Positions 1 to 8,274 of a stretch of 25,574 bases of DNA are shown one piece after another. Positions within the stretch are counted from its first letter, which is position 1; every line of letters starts with the position of its first letter. The notes under the pieces were generated by a model, which did not search any database, was not told the origin of the DNA, and saw nothing but the letters and a program-made list of their open reading frames with translations. The position numbers and the translations under genes were made by a program. Source of the DNA: an uncultured Collinsella sp. (GTDB lineage Bacteria > Actinomycetota > Coriobacteriia > Coriobacteriales > Coriobacteriaceae); NCBI GenBank assembly GCA_902479095.1, contig CABSNL010000027.1:1-25574 (forward strand), given 5' to 3'.

Positions 1-27
1 GCAGCGTCAGATGTGTATAAGAGACAG
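1..27. other. Residual Nextera sequencing adapter
   Basis: Bases 9-27 are exactly the 19-bp Tn5 mosaic end used in tagmentation libraries, and bases 1-8 are the adjoining part of the Nextera read-1 adapter. This is library sequence left on the end of an assembled contig, not genomic DNA. It marks a contig end and explains why the neighbouring GH13 gene stops in mid-frame. A genuine transposon is unlikely because the adapter-specific bases continue outside the mosaic end. Confidence 0.97.
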
Positions 28-739
28 GATCGATCTTGGTGTAATCGGCGGTGTCGTAGCGGTGGTTGCTCGCGGCTTCAAAAATTGGGTTGAGGTAGAT
101 GGCTGTAAAGCCCAGCTCGGCGATGCGAGGCAGATCTTCCTGGATACCCTTGAGCGATCCGCCGTAAAAGTCCCAGGTCTTGATGGAGCCGTCCTCGGCG
201 CGCTCGTACACAGGCGGCTCGTTCCAGTCCTCGACCATGCGGCGCTGAATGCCCTTACGCGGTTTTTCGACCTCGGCCAGCGTGCGCTCGCGCCAGTGCT
301 CGTCGCGGGCATAGCGATCGGGGAAGATCTGGTAGACCATACCGCGCTCGTACCAGGTGGGACGGTTCTCACGGTGTTTGTAGACGGTGACCTGGAATGA
401 AGGCACCTCGGCGTAGTCGTAGGTTACGCCTTCGCCGCCGGTGCGTCCCTGCGGTGCGCCCAAGCGGACCTCGGGCTGGCCTTCGATATTGCAGATAAAG
501 CTGTACCAGATAAGACAGGGCTCGGTGCACTCAAGCTCTACGGTAAATATACCGTCGCCCTCGTGCGTCATGGGATACCGAGACTCACCGATCTCATCGA
601 CCCAGGTGCGCAGCGTAAGCGTTGCCTGCGCGGGATCGGCATCCTCCAGAATCACGGAGAGCGAAAGGATAGTTCCTGTGGTCACAGCGCCAAACGGAGT
701 GCGAAACTGCGGCAGACGGCTGTTGTGTATCAATCTCAT
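28..739 (-). CDS. GH13 alpha-glycosidase (neopullulanase/maltogenic amylase type), 3' truncated by contig end
   Basis: The N-terminal 237 residues of a glycoside hydrolase family 13 enzyme, which hydrolyses alpha-1,4 (and possibly alpha-1,6) bonds in maltodextrins or glycogen. Residues 1-115 form the N-terminal beta-sandwich typical of this subgroup, starting with the style IHNSRLPQFRTPFGAV. The catalytic barrel begins near WYERGMVYQIFPDRYAR and continues through DFYGGSLKGI and LGFTAIYLNPIFEAASNHRY, which is the first conserved GH13 region. The catalytic Asp/Glu/Asp would lie in the missing two thirds; family members are about 550-650 residues. ATG at 739 is the only good start, because a stop lies a few codons upstream in frame; the ribosome site is weak. 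It lies downstream of glgA but behind a terminator, so it probably has its own promoter. No signal peptide is visible, so an intracellular enzyme is likely. The exact subfamily cannot be fixed from this fragment. Confidence 0.88.
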
Positions 740-866
740 AGTACGGTCCAGTTCAATAGAATCACGGCCTGCTGGCCATGGGCTTTACGCACAGGATGTA
801 AGTATATCTGTTGTACACAGGCTGTATAAACAACATCCGTTTACCATCGGCGAACGGTTGTCCTAG

Positions 867-882
867 AAAATCGTTTTACCAA
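867..882 (-). promoter_or_regulatory. Candidate LacI/MalR-type operator upstream of the GH13 gene
   Basis: On the minus strand this reads TTGGTAAAACGATTTT, a partly palindromic site centred on CG. It matches 15 of 16 bases of the site at 10814-10829 upstream of the HAD gene. A further TTTACCA lies at 840-846. A shared regulator for maltodextrin genes is an inference from the shared sequence and from the CG-centred symmetry usual for LacI-family operators. Confidence 0.45.
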
Positions 883-894
883 CTACCTACAGAG

Positions 895-921
895 AAGGGG
901 CGCCCGGTTGGAGCGCCCCTT
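895..921 (-). terminator. Intrinsic terminator after glgA
   Basis: A perfect 9-bp GC-rich stem (AAGGGGCGC at 895-903 with GCGCCCCTT at 913-921) and a 9-base loop lie 37 bases beyond the glgA stop. On the minus strand the stem is followed by a pyrimidine-rich TTCTCT, a modest U-tract. It probably ends the glgBPCDA transcript and separates it from the GH13 gene. Confidence 0.75.
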
Positions 922-957
922 ACTTAGGGTTTGATGAGGTTTTGAATCGTCTGTGGG

Positions 958-3276
958 CTAGCGGCGCTTGCGGGTGGCCGTGGCCTTGCGGACGGACGTC
1001 TTCTTGGACGGGGCTTTTTCCTTTGCCGGAGCGGCGGGGGAGACCAGAGTCTCCTTGGCGGGCTCGGGCTTGGCCTCTGCCTTTGGGGCAGCCTTGACCT
1101 CAGCGGCCTTCGGCGCCGGCTTGGTCTTTACCTCGGCCTTGAGCTCCTCTTTGGCAGCAGCGGGCTTAGTCTCTGCCTTGGGAGTCGTGGTCTTTGCCGT
1201 GGTCTTCTTGGCCGTCGTCGTGCGCTTTCGCGTGGTGGTCTTGGCGGCGGGCTTGGTCTCGACGGTTACCTCCGCCTTGGACTCTGCAGGCGTCTCCTCG
1301 ACCTTGGCTGCCGGCTTTGCGGCTGCCTTGGTCGTGGCGGCCTTCGCGGTCGTCGACTTGGTTGCCGTGGTCTTCTTGGCTGCCGTTGCCTTCTTGGCGG
1401 TCGTGGTCGTCTTCTTGGCAGCGGTCTTTGCCGGAGCCTTGGTGGCCGGCTTGGCCTCAGCGACCTCAGCCTTTACCTCGGGAGCAGCCTCGGCCTCGGC
1501 GGCCTTCTTGGCAGCTGCGGTGGTGCGCTTGCGCGTGGTCGTTGCCTTGGCAGCAGTCGTCTTTGCTGCGGCGGTCTTGGTGGCAGCATCCTTGGTCGTC
1601 GTAACCTTCTTAGCGGTCGTCTTGCGGGTCGTGGTCTTCTTAACTGCGGGCTTTGCAGCGGGCTTGACTTCGGCCTTTGCCTCCGGAGCCGCCTCAACCT
1701 TCACCTCAGGCTCGGCCTTTGCGGGCTCAGCCTTAACCGGTTTCTCCTCGGCCTTGAGCTCAGGCTCGGCCACAACGTCAGGCTCGTTGACAACCGACGC
1801 CGGCCTCTCAATCTCCGGATGCATAAAGAAGTACAGGTCCAGATACTTATCCGCCGAGCGCGTCCAGCTAAAGTCCTGGCTCATGGCCTGCGTGACCAGC
1901 TGGTTCCAGGCCTCGCGGTTATCCCAGAACAGACGCGCCGCGCGGAACACGGCGTCGCCCATCTCGTCGCCGTTAAAGTTGCTAAACGAGAAGCCCGTGC
2001 CCTCGCCGGTAAACTCGTTATACGGGATCACGGTGTCCTTCAGGCCACCGGTCTCGCGAACAATCGGCAGGGTGCCGTAGCGCATGGCGATGATCTGCGA
2101 CAGGCCGCAGGGCTCAAACTTCGAAGGCATCAGGAACATGTCGGCGGCGGCATACATACGCTGCGACAGCGCAGGATCGAACTCGATGCGTGCGGCCATG
2201 GTGCCGGGGTACTTATCTTGGAAGTAGCGCAGACCGTCCTCGTAGTCGCGGTCTCCGGTGCCAAGCACGGCCACCTGCACGCCGCCGGCCAGGATGCGGT
2301 CGAGCGCGTACATGACCAGGTCCATGCCCTTCTGGCGCGTCAGACGCGTGACCATGACCATAAGCGGACGGTCGTCGCGAACCTCGAGCCCCAGCTCTTC
2401 CTGAAGCTTGGCCTTGCACACGGCCTTGCCGGAACGGTCTTCGACGGTGTAGTTGGCGGCAATGCGCTTGTCGGTCGCCGGATCAAAGCCTGCGACGTCG
2501 ATGCCATTCAAAATGCCCTGCAGCGCGTACGAACGCTCGCGCAGCACACCGTCCAGGCCCTCGCCAAACTCGGGCGTCTGGATTTCGTTGGCATAGGTGG
2601 GGCTCACCGTAGTGATGGCGTCGGCATAACGCAGGGCGCCCAGCATGTAGTTGATGCTGCAGGCATCGCAACGCAGCTGCGACGCGGCCGCGGGAATATG
2701 CGCCACACCCAGGATGTCCTCCATCACGGTGTCGCTAAACTGGCCCTGGAATGCCACGTTGTGGATCGAGAACACGGTCTTGACGCGGTCGTAGAGCGGC
2801 AGGCCCTGGTAGAACTCGCGCAAAAACACGGGTGCCAGTGCCGTCTGCCAGTCGTTGCAGTGCAGGATGTCGCACTCAAAGCCGGCCGGCAGGTGCTGCA
2901 GGCTCTCGGTAATGGCCTTGGAGAAGAACGCAAAACGCTCGCCGTCGTCAAAGAAGCCGTACGGATAGTCGCGCGCAAAGTAGCGCTCGTTGTCGATGAA
3001 CATATAGGTGACGCCGTCGTGCTCGAGCTTCTCGAGCCCGCAGTACTCGTTGCGCCAGCCCAGGCTCACGTAAAAGTCGGAGAAGTGCTCCATCCGCGCC
3101 TTGTACTCGTCCTTGATGGTGGCGTACTTGGGCACCATCACGATGACCTCAGCGCCGGCGCGCACAAGCGCCGCAGGCAGCGAGCCCGCCACGTCGCCCA
3201 GGCCACCGGTCTTCACAAACGGCGCGCACTCGGCCGAGGCAAACACGATCTGCATCTTTTTGCTGGAATCAGCCAT
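958..3276 (-). CDS. glgA: Glycogen synthase with long histone H1-like C-terminal tail
   Basis: ADP-glucose:alpha-1,4-glucan glucosyltransferase (GT5), which elongates glycogen chains in the cytoplasm. The N-terminal nucleotide-binding motif KTGGLGD is at residues 22-28, and the C-terminal GT-B motif EPCGLSQIIAMRYGTLPIV begins at about residue 388 (conserved Glu). The catalytic part ends near residue 490, about the length of ordinary bacterial GlgA (about 480). It is followed by about 280 residues of low-complexity Lys/Ala/Thr/Pro/Glu sequence, in which basic blocks (TTTRKRTTTAKK type) alternate with Glu-rich blocks, ending in RKATATRKRR. ATG at 3276 is chosen because AGGGAGA stands just upstream; six extra in-frame codons upstream lie across this ribosome site. 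It is last in the glgBPCDA order, 89 bases after glgD, with a large hairpin in the gap. The tail is not part of the known GlgA fold and its role is unknown. Confidence 0.97.
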   Translation of the reverse strand: MADSSKKMQIVFASAECAPFVKTGGLGDVAGSLPAALVRAGAEVIVMVPKYATIKDEYKARMEHFSDFYVSLGWRNEYCGLEKLEHDGVTYMFIDNERYFARDYPYGFFDDGERFAFFSKAITESLQHLPAGFECDILHCNDWQTALAPVFLREFYQGLPLYDRVKTVFSIHNVAFQGQFSDTVMEDILGVAHIPAAASQLRCDACSINYMLGALRYADAITTVSPTYANEIQTPEFGEGLDGVLRERSYALQGILNGIDVAGFDPATDKRIAANYTVEDRSGKAVCKAKLQEELGLEVRDDRPLMVMVTRLTRQKGMDLVMYALDRILAGGVQVAVLGTGDRDYEDGLRYFQDKYPGTMAARIEFDPALSQRMYAAADMFLMPSKFEPCGLSQIIAMRYGTLPIVRETGGLKDTVIPYNEFTGEGTGFSFSNFNGDEMGDAVFRAARLFWDNREAWNQLVTQAMSQDFSWTRSADKYLDLYFFMHPEIERPASVVNEPDVVAEPELKAEEKPVKAEPAKAEPEVKVEAAPEAKAEVKPAAKPAVKKTTTRKTTAKKVTTTKDAATKTAAAKTTAAKATTTRKRTTAAAKKAAEAEAAPEVKAEVAEAKPATKAPAKTAAKKTTTTAKKATAAKKTTATKSTTAKAATTKAAAKPAAKVEETPAESKAEVTVETKPAAKTTTRKRTTTAKKTTAKTTTPKAETKPAAAKEELKAEVKTKPAPKAAEVKAAPKAEAKPEPAKETLVSPAAPAKEKAPSKKTSVRKATATRKRR
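1000..1790 (-). repeat. Degenerate low-complexity repeats encoding the GlgA tail
   Basis: This part of glgA is built from imperfectly repeated short units coding for Lys, Ala, Thr and Arg, such as recurring AKKTT, TTTRKRTT and AAK peptides. On the plus strand this appears as many near-copies of gtcgtggtcttcttg. Such DNA is prone to replication slippage and assembly error, so tail length may vary between strains. Confidence 0.8.
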
Positions 3277-3298
3277 ATTGTCTCCCTGTTGCAATTCG

Positions 3299-3334
3299 AG
3301 AATAGCCGCCTGGCGCGAACCGGGCGGCTATTCT
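3299..3334 (-). promoter_or_regulatory. Long hairpin between glgD and glgA
   Basis: AGAATAGCCGCC (3299-3310) pairs perfectly over 12 bp with GGCGGCTATTCT (3323-3334), and the stem can extend three more pairs (one G-U) to a six-base loop. It lies 32 bases after the glgD stop and ends 22 bases before the glgA start. No U-tract follows on either strand, so it is not a classical terminator. Intercistronic mRNA processing, stability or translational control of glgA is more likely. Confidence 0.75.
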
Positions 3335-3365
3335 ACATGTTACGAGCGATGTTGCGGTAACAACG

Positions 3366-4493
3366 TTAGCGCACGATCGTGGTATCAGAAGTTAACGGAG
3401 CCTTGCCCAGAACCAGGATGTTCTCGGGCGTCCCGCGAAGCTCGGTGTTGGTGGGAACCACGTTGTTCTTGTCCAGAATGGCGTTCTCAACGCGGGCGCC
3501 GCTCTTGATGATGCAGCTCTGGTTGATGATCGAGTTGGTCACCGAGGCGCCTTCCTCGACCACGACGCCGCGCGACAGGATCGAGTTGCGCACGGTTCCC
3601 TTGATGATGCAGCCGGCCGAAATGATCGAGTTGCATGCGTGGCTGCCGGTCGCATAGCGCGAAGGCGGCACGTCATGAGCCTTGGTCAGGATCGGGCGCT
3701 CGGGGTCGAAGAGCTGGTCGGCCACGGTCTGGTCGAGCAGGTCCATGCTGCGGCGATACAGCGACTTCTCGCTAAACACGCCCACGACCTCGCCCTTGTA
3801 CTCGTAGCTGCACACGTCGATGTTGCCAAAGTCGCCCTGGAGTGCCTCGAGCAGGTCCAGATAGTCGGCGGCCTGATAGTGATCGATGATCTCGAGCAAC
3901 GTCTCGCGGTTGACGATACAGCAGTCCATAGAGGCGTTGTCGCCGTACACGACGCCAGCGCTCACGCCCGTCAGGCGGCCGTTCTCGTTAATCTGCAGCT
4001 TGGTCTCGTCATCGACGTTGCGCGTGGCCTTGCAGTACACCACGGTCATCTGGGCACCGGAGTTCTCGTGCGCGTCGATGATGGTGTTGAGGTCCATGTT
4101 AAAGATGATGTTGGTGCCCATCATCACAACATAGGGCTTGTCCGAGCGCTGGAACAGCGTCTTGTTGGAGATGATGTCGCGCAGCAAGAAGCGCATGCCG
4201 CCCTTGGTGGTGCCATACGCGTTGCCGGGCACCATGAACAGGCCGCCCTTCTTGCGGTCCAGGCCCCAGTCCTTGCCCGAGCCCACGTGGTCGATCAGCG
4301 AGCGGTAGTTGCCCGGCATGACGACGCCGACGGTCTTAATGCCGGCATTCATCATGTTGGACAACGGAAAGTCGATCAGGCGGTAGCGGCCCAAAAACGG
4401 TACGGACGCAATGGGGCGGTCCTTGAGCAGCACGCTGCCGTAGGTCGAAGAGTAGTTAGCGGTGATATAACCGATGGCCTTGCGATTGATCAT
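3366..4493 (-). CDS. glgD: ADP-glucose pyrophosphorylase regulatory subunit GlgD
   Basis: A 375-residue nucleotidyltransferase-fold protein with a C-terminal left-handed beta-helix (about residues 285-360, isoleucine/valine hexapeptide style). It resembles GlgC overall but has lost the catalytic signatures: the LAGGQGSRL phosphate loop is replaced by TANYSSTYGS, and the Asp-containing GDHLYRMD by GTNIIFNMD. This is characteristic of GlgD, which in Firmicutes forms a heteromer with GlgC and raises its activity. The start is ATG at 4493, preceded by AAGGGGGAATG; 13 upstream in-frame codons overlap glgC and include this ribosome site. The glgC stop and this start are only four bases apart, implying translational coupling and balanced subunits. 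Confidence 0.95.
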   Translation of the reverse strand: MINRKAIGYITANYSSTYGSVLLKDRPIASVPFLGRYRLIDFPLSNMMNAGIKTVGVVMPGNYRSLIDHVGSGKDWGLDRKKGGLFMVPGNAYGTTKGGMRFLLRDIISNKTLFQRSDKPYVVMMGTNIIFNMDLNTIIDAHENSGAQMTVVYCKATRNVDDETKLQINENGRLTGVSAGVVYGDNASMDCCIVNRETLLEIIDHYQAADYLDLLEALQGDFGNIDVCSYEYKGEVVGVFSEKSLYRRSMDLLDQTVADQLFDPERPILTKAHDVPPSRYATGSHACNSIISAGCIIKGTVRNSILSRGVVVEEGASVTNSIINQSCIIKSGARVENAILDKNNVVPTNTELRGTPENILVLGKAPLTSDTTIVR

Positions 4494-4497
4494 CGGA

Positions 4498-5646
4498 TCA
4501 TTCCCCCTTCCCGATAACGACGTCATTTCCAACGACGGCCGTATCCTTGGTGGTATCGACAGAGCCGAGCTTCACGCCCTCTTCGACCGTGGAGTTCTCG
4601 CCCAAAATAGCGCGACAGATGTGAGCGCCGCTCTTAACGTGCGCACCCGGCAGCAGCACGGAGTCCTCGACCACGGCGCGCTCCTCGATGATGACATCGG
4701 TCGAAAGGATCGAGTGGCGAGCGGTGCCGTAGATCTTGCAGCCGTTGGAGACCAGGCAGTCGTCTAGGCGGCCGTCCGGGCCAATGTAGTGCGGCGGACG
4801 CGTGGTGATGTTGGACATGATCGGGAAGTGCTTGTCAAACAGATCGAACTCGGGGTTGTTGCCCAGCAGGTCCATCGAGGTCTCGTGGAAGCTGGCGATA
4901 GTGCCGACGTCCTTCCAAAAGCCATGGAACTCGTAGCTGTACAGGCGCTTGTTCTCGCCGAGCAGCTTGGGGATGATGTCCTTGCCAAAGTCGTGGCTCG
5001 AGCGCTGGTCCAGAGCATCCTCCTCGAGCGCCTCGATCAGGACGTCGGCCGAGAAGATGTAGATGCCCATGGACGCGAGGTTCGAATCGGGCTTCTCGGG
5101 CTTCTCAGTGAACTTGGTGATGCGGCCGTCCTCGGGGTCGGTGGTCAGGATGCCAAAGCGGCTGGCCTCCTCCCACGGCACGGGCATAACGCTCACCGTG
5201 AGGTCGGCGTTGTTCTCAATGTGCGTCTTGAGCATCTTGCGGTAATCCATGCGATACAGGTGATCGCCCGAAAGAATCAGGACGTACTTGGGGTCGTTGG
5301 CCTTGATGTAGTCCAGGTTCTGCGTAATGGCGTCGGCCGTGCCCGCATACCAGGCGCCACCGGTCTGCGTCTCGTACGGCGGCAGGATCGACACGCCGCC
5401 ATCGCGGCTGTCCAGATCCCACGCCTCGCCGGAACCCACATAGGCATGCAGCAGGTAGGGGCGATACTGCGTCAGAACGCCCACCGTGTCGATGCCCGAG
5501 TTGGAGCAGTTGGAGAGCGAGAAGTCGATAATGCGGAACTTACCACCAAAGCTAACCGCCGGCTTGGCGATCTTTTGGGTGAGTGCCCCCAATCGGCTGC
5601 CCTGTCCTCCTGCGAGGAGCATCGCGATGCATTCTTTCTTACTCAT
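4498..5646 (-). CDS. glgC: Glucose-1-phosphate adenylyltransferase (catalytic subunit)
   Basis: Makes ADP-glucose from glucose-1-phosphate and ATP, the committed step of bacterial glycogen synthesis. The N-terminal domain has the phosphate loop LAGGQGSRLGALT (residues 11-23), the FGGKFRIIDFSLSN region, GGAWYAGTADA, SGDHLYRMDY and the glucose-phosphate-binding FTEKPEKP. The C-terminal third is a left-handed beta-helix ending IGKGE. At 382 residues it is the usual size for the shorter Gram-positive type. ATG at 5646 follows a good AAGGAGA site. It sits between glgP, 107 bases upstream, and glgD, which it nearly overlaps. Confidence 0.97.
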   Translation of the reverse strand: MSKKECIAMLLAGGQGSRLGALTQKIAKPAVSFGGKFRIIDFSLSNCSNSGIDTVGVLTQYRPYLLHAYVGSGEAWDLDSRDGGVSILPPYETQTGGAWYAGTADAITQNLDYIKANDPKYVLILSGDHLYRMDYRKMLKTHIENNADLTVSVMPVPWEEASRFGILTTDPEDGRITKFTEKPEKPDSNLASMGIYIFSADVLIEALEEDALDQRSSHDFGKDIIPKLLGENKRLYSYEFHGFWKDVGTIASFHETSMDLLGNNPEFDLFDKHFPIMSNITTRPPHYIGPDGRLDDCLVSNGCKIYGTARHSILSTDVIIEERAVVEDSVLLPGAHVKSGAHICRAILGENSTVEEGVKLGSVDTTKDTAVVGNDVVIGKGE

Positions 5647-5753
5647 CGATTTCTCCTTCTGTCATCGATGTTCTTAAACCCATTAGCGGCGGGCACGGCG
5701 CGTGGTTGCGCCCGTCGAGTAATGCCGTGCTGGCATAGGGAGCTCGCGCGCCT

Positions 5754-8180
5754 TTACGCGTGCCAGATCTCGTCGCGGTACTCGCGAATGGTGCGGTCAC
5801 TCGAGAACCAGCCGGAGGAGGCGGTGTTGAGCAGCGCCTTGCGGTTCCAGGTTTCCTGGTCTCCATAGCTGTTCGTGAGTTTCTCCCAGGCGTCGACGTA
5901 GCTGCGGAAATCGGCCATGACCAGGTCGGGGTCGTTATTGTTCATGAGCTCGTTGTAGATGCTCTCGAAGTTGCCCGAAAGACCCGCAAAGGTGTTGTCC
6001 TTGAGCTCGTCCATCACGCGGCCCAGACGCTCACGGTCGCCGTTGAGGGTATCCCACGCAAAGTAGCTGTTGGATGCCCAGAGCTGCTCGACCTCGGGAG
6101 CGGTCAGGCCAAAGATGGCCTCGTTCTCGCGACCGGCCAGGTCGGCGATCTCGATGTTGGCGCCGTCGAGGGTGCCCAGCGTAATGGCGCCGTTCATCAT
6201 GAGCTTCATGTTGGACGTGCCCGAGGCCTCCTTGCCGGCCGTGGAGATCTGCTCCGAGATCTCGGCGGCAGGGTAGATGAGCTGGGCGTTGCTCACGCGG
6301 AAGTTGGGGATAAAGCAGACCTTCATGACCTCGTTGACGCGCGGGTCGTTGTTGATGACATCGGCCACGGAGTTAATGAGGCGGATGGTCTCCTTGGCGA
6401 AGGTGTAGCTCGAGGCGGCCTTGCCGCTAAAGATGAAGGTCGTCGGCGTCACGTGGAAATTGGGATCGGCGATGCGACGGTTGTAGATGTCCATCACCTT
6501 CATGATGTTCATGAGCTGGCGCTTGTAGGCATGGAAGCGCTTTACCTGAACATCGAAGACGGTGTTGGGATCGATGACCAGTCCGGTCTCGGCCTTGACG
6601 TAGGCGGCCAGGCGCTCCTTGTTGGCGCGCTTGGAGGCACCCACGGCCTTCAGGAACTCGGTGTCGTTCTGGAACTCTTTAAGCTTCTCCAGCTCAAAGG
6701 CGTCCTTTAGCCAGCCATCGCCAATGGCCTCGGTGACGAGCTTGGCGTAGGTGGGGTTTGCCTCGGCAAAGAAGCGACGGTGCGAGATTCCGTTGGTCTT
6801 GTTGTTGAACTTCTCGGGCGTAAGGGCATAGAAGTCCTTGAGCACGATGTTTTTGATGATGTCGGAGTGAATCTTTGCCACGCCGTTGACGCTATGGCTG
6901 CAGATCACAGACAGGTTGGCCATGCGAATCTCGCCGTCCCACAGGATGGCGGTCTGGCGCAGACGCTCCTGCCAGCCCTCCTGCGTGGTGTCGAACGACT
7001 CGTGCCAACGACGGCTGATCTCGTCGATGATCTGGTACACGCGGGGAAGCAGCTTGGAGAACATGCCGATGGGCCACTTCTCCAGTGCCTCGGGCAGGAT
7101 GGTGTGGTTGGTGTAGCTCACGACCTGCGTCACGATGTTCCAGGCGTCATCCCACTCGAGCTTCTTCTCGTCGATGAGGATACGCATGAGCTCGGGGCCG
7201 CACATAGCGGGGTGCGTGTCGTTGGTGTGGATGGCCACAAACTGCGGCAGCAGCTCCCAGTTAGCGCCGTGCTCCTTCTCAAAGGTGTCGAGCAGGCTGT
7301 AGATGCCGGCCGAGACAAACAGATACTCCTGCTTTAAGCGCAGCAGACGGCCGTGCTCGCCGGCGTCGTTGGGGTAGAGGATGGCGCTGATGGCCTCGGC
7401 CTCGGCGCGCTCGGCGTCTGCCAGGGCGTAGTCGCCGCGGTTGAAGGCCTCCAGATCGAAGTGCTCCTCGACCGGCTCGGCGGCCCAGACGCGCAGCTTG
7501 TTGACGGTCTCGCCGGCATAGCCCACAACGGGGATGTCATAGGGGACGGCCAGGATGTCCTGCGTATCTACCGTACGGTAGAACGTGCGGCCGTTTTCCT
7601 CAAAGCCCTCAACATGTCCGCCAAACTTGATGGTCACGGCCTTGTCCTGACGACGGACCTCCCAGGGATAGCCGTGGGTGAGCCACTCGTCGGTGGCCTC
7701 GACCTGGCTGCCGTTGACGATCTCCTGCTTAAACAGGCCGTAGCGGTAGCGCATGCCGTTGCCGTAGCCGGCAATGCCCTCGGCTGCCATGGAATCCAGG
7801 AAGCATGCGGCAAGACGGCCCAGGCCACCGTTGCCCAGAGCCGGATCGGGCTCCTGGTTCTCGATGACGGACAGGTCAAAGCCCATGTCGTCGAGCGCCT
7901 CGGCGACCATGTCGCGCACGCCAAAGTTGAGCAGGTAGTTGTCGAGCAGGCGGCCGATCAAAAACTCGATCGAGAAGTAGTACACGCGCTTCTTGCCCTC
8001 GGCGGTGACGCGGGCGTCGCTCTTGGTGGCAACGGCGCGGGCCTTCTCGGCCACGAGTTTGGCCAGGGCGTTAAAGCGGTCGAGGTCGCTGGCGGCCTCG
8101 ACGCTCTTGCCGCTGATGCTCATAACGGCATCGCGATAGAGCTCGGTAAACTCCTGCTTGTTTTCGAAGATCTTATTCAT
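5754..8180 (-). CDS. glgP: Glycogen/maltodextrin phosphorylase
   Basis: A PLP-dependent GT35 enzyme of 808 residues that releases glucose-1-phosphate from the non-reducing ends of glycogen or maltodextrin in the cytoplasm. Family landmarks are YYFSIEFLIGR and NGGLGRLAACFLDSMA near the N-terminus, AIHNDTHP-type sequence (AIHTNDTHPAM), KRFHAYKRQLMN, and the cofactor-binding segment EASGTSNMKLMMNGA, with the Schiff-base lysine at about residue 659. ATG at 8180 follows AAAGGAACGT. The degradative enzyme sits inside the biosynthetic operon, between glgB and glgC, so synthesis and breakdown enzymes are probably co-transcribed and controlled at enzyme level. GlgP and MalP substrate preference cannot be separated by eye. 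Confidence 0.97.
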   Translation of the reverse strand: MNKIFENKQEFTELYRDAVMSISGKSVEAASDLDRFNALAKLVAEKARAVATKSDARVTAEGKKRVYYFSIEFLIGRLLDNYLLNFGVRDMVAEALDDMGFDLSVIENQEPDPALGNGGLGRLAACFLDSMAAEGIAGYGNGMRYRYGLFKQEIVNGSQVEATDEWLTHGYPWEVRRQDKAVTIKFGGHVEGFEENGRTFYRTVDTQDILAVPYDIPVVGYAGETVNKLRVWAAEPVEEHFDLEAFNRGDYALADAERAEAEAISAILYPNDAGEHGRLLRLKQEYLFVSAGIYSLLDTFEKEHGANWELLPQFVAIHTNDTHPAMCGPELMRILIDEKKLEWDDAWNIVTQVVSYTNHTILPEALEKWPIGMFSKLLPRVYQIIDEISRRWHESFDTTQEGWQERLRQTAILWDGEIRMANLSVICSHSVNGVAKIHSDIIKNIVLKDFYALTPEKFNNKTNGISHRRFFAEANPTYAKLVTEAIGDGWLKDAFELEKLKEFQNDTEFLKAVGASKRANKERLAAYVKAETGLVIDPNTVFDVQVKRFHAYKRQLMNIMKVMDIYNRRIADPNFHVTPTTFIFSGKAASSYTFAKETIRLINSVADVINNDPRVNEVMKVCFIPNFRVSNAQLIYPAAEISEQISTAGKEASGTSNMKLMMNGAITLGTLDGANIEIADLAGRENEAIFGLTAPEVEQLWASNSYFAWDTLNGDRERLGRVMDELKDNTFAGLSGNFESIYNELMNNNDPDLVMADFRSYVDAWEKLTNSYGDQETWNRKALLNTASSGWFSSDRTIREYRDEIWHA

Positions 8181-8274
8181 ACGTTCCTTTCCCCCGGGGA
8201 TGTTTCTCCCGGAACGGTTATGACTTGTATCCTACGCCTCGGCGAGGCGGGTAATTACAGCTGTAACGGCTTTG

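Noticed and set aside
11..400. Open frames through the left edge on both strands
   Set aside because: They read through the adapter, and the plus-strand frame is antisense to the GH13 gene, whose minus-strand translation shows clear family motifs.
968..2080. Long hydrophobic plus-strand frame that looks like a membrane protein rich in Val, Ala and Leu
   Set aside because: It is the antisense shadow of the Lys/Ala/Thr repeats of GlgA; complements of Lys and Thr codons give Val, Phe and Leu. No ribosome site or family likeness.
1819..3360. 513-codon plus-strand frame opposite glgA
   Set aside because: A GC-rich antisense shadow with biased His/Val/Ala content. The minus strand encodes an unmistakable glycogen synthase.
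5697..5712. GGCGC/GCGCC hairpin between glgP and glgC as a terminator
   Set aside because: Only five base pairs and no U-tract on the minus strand; short GC palindromes are common in this composition.
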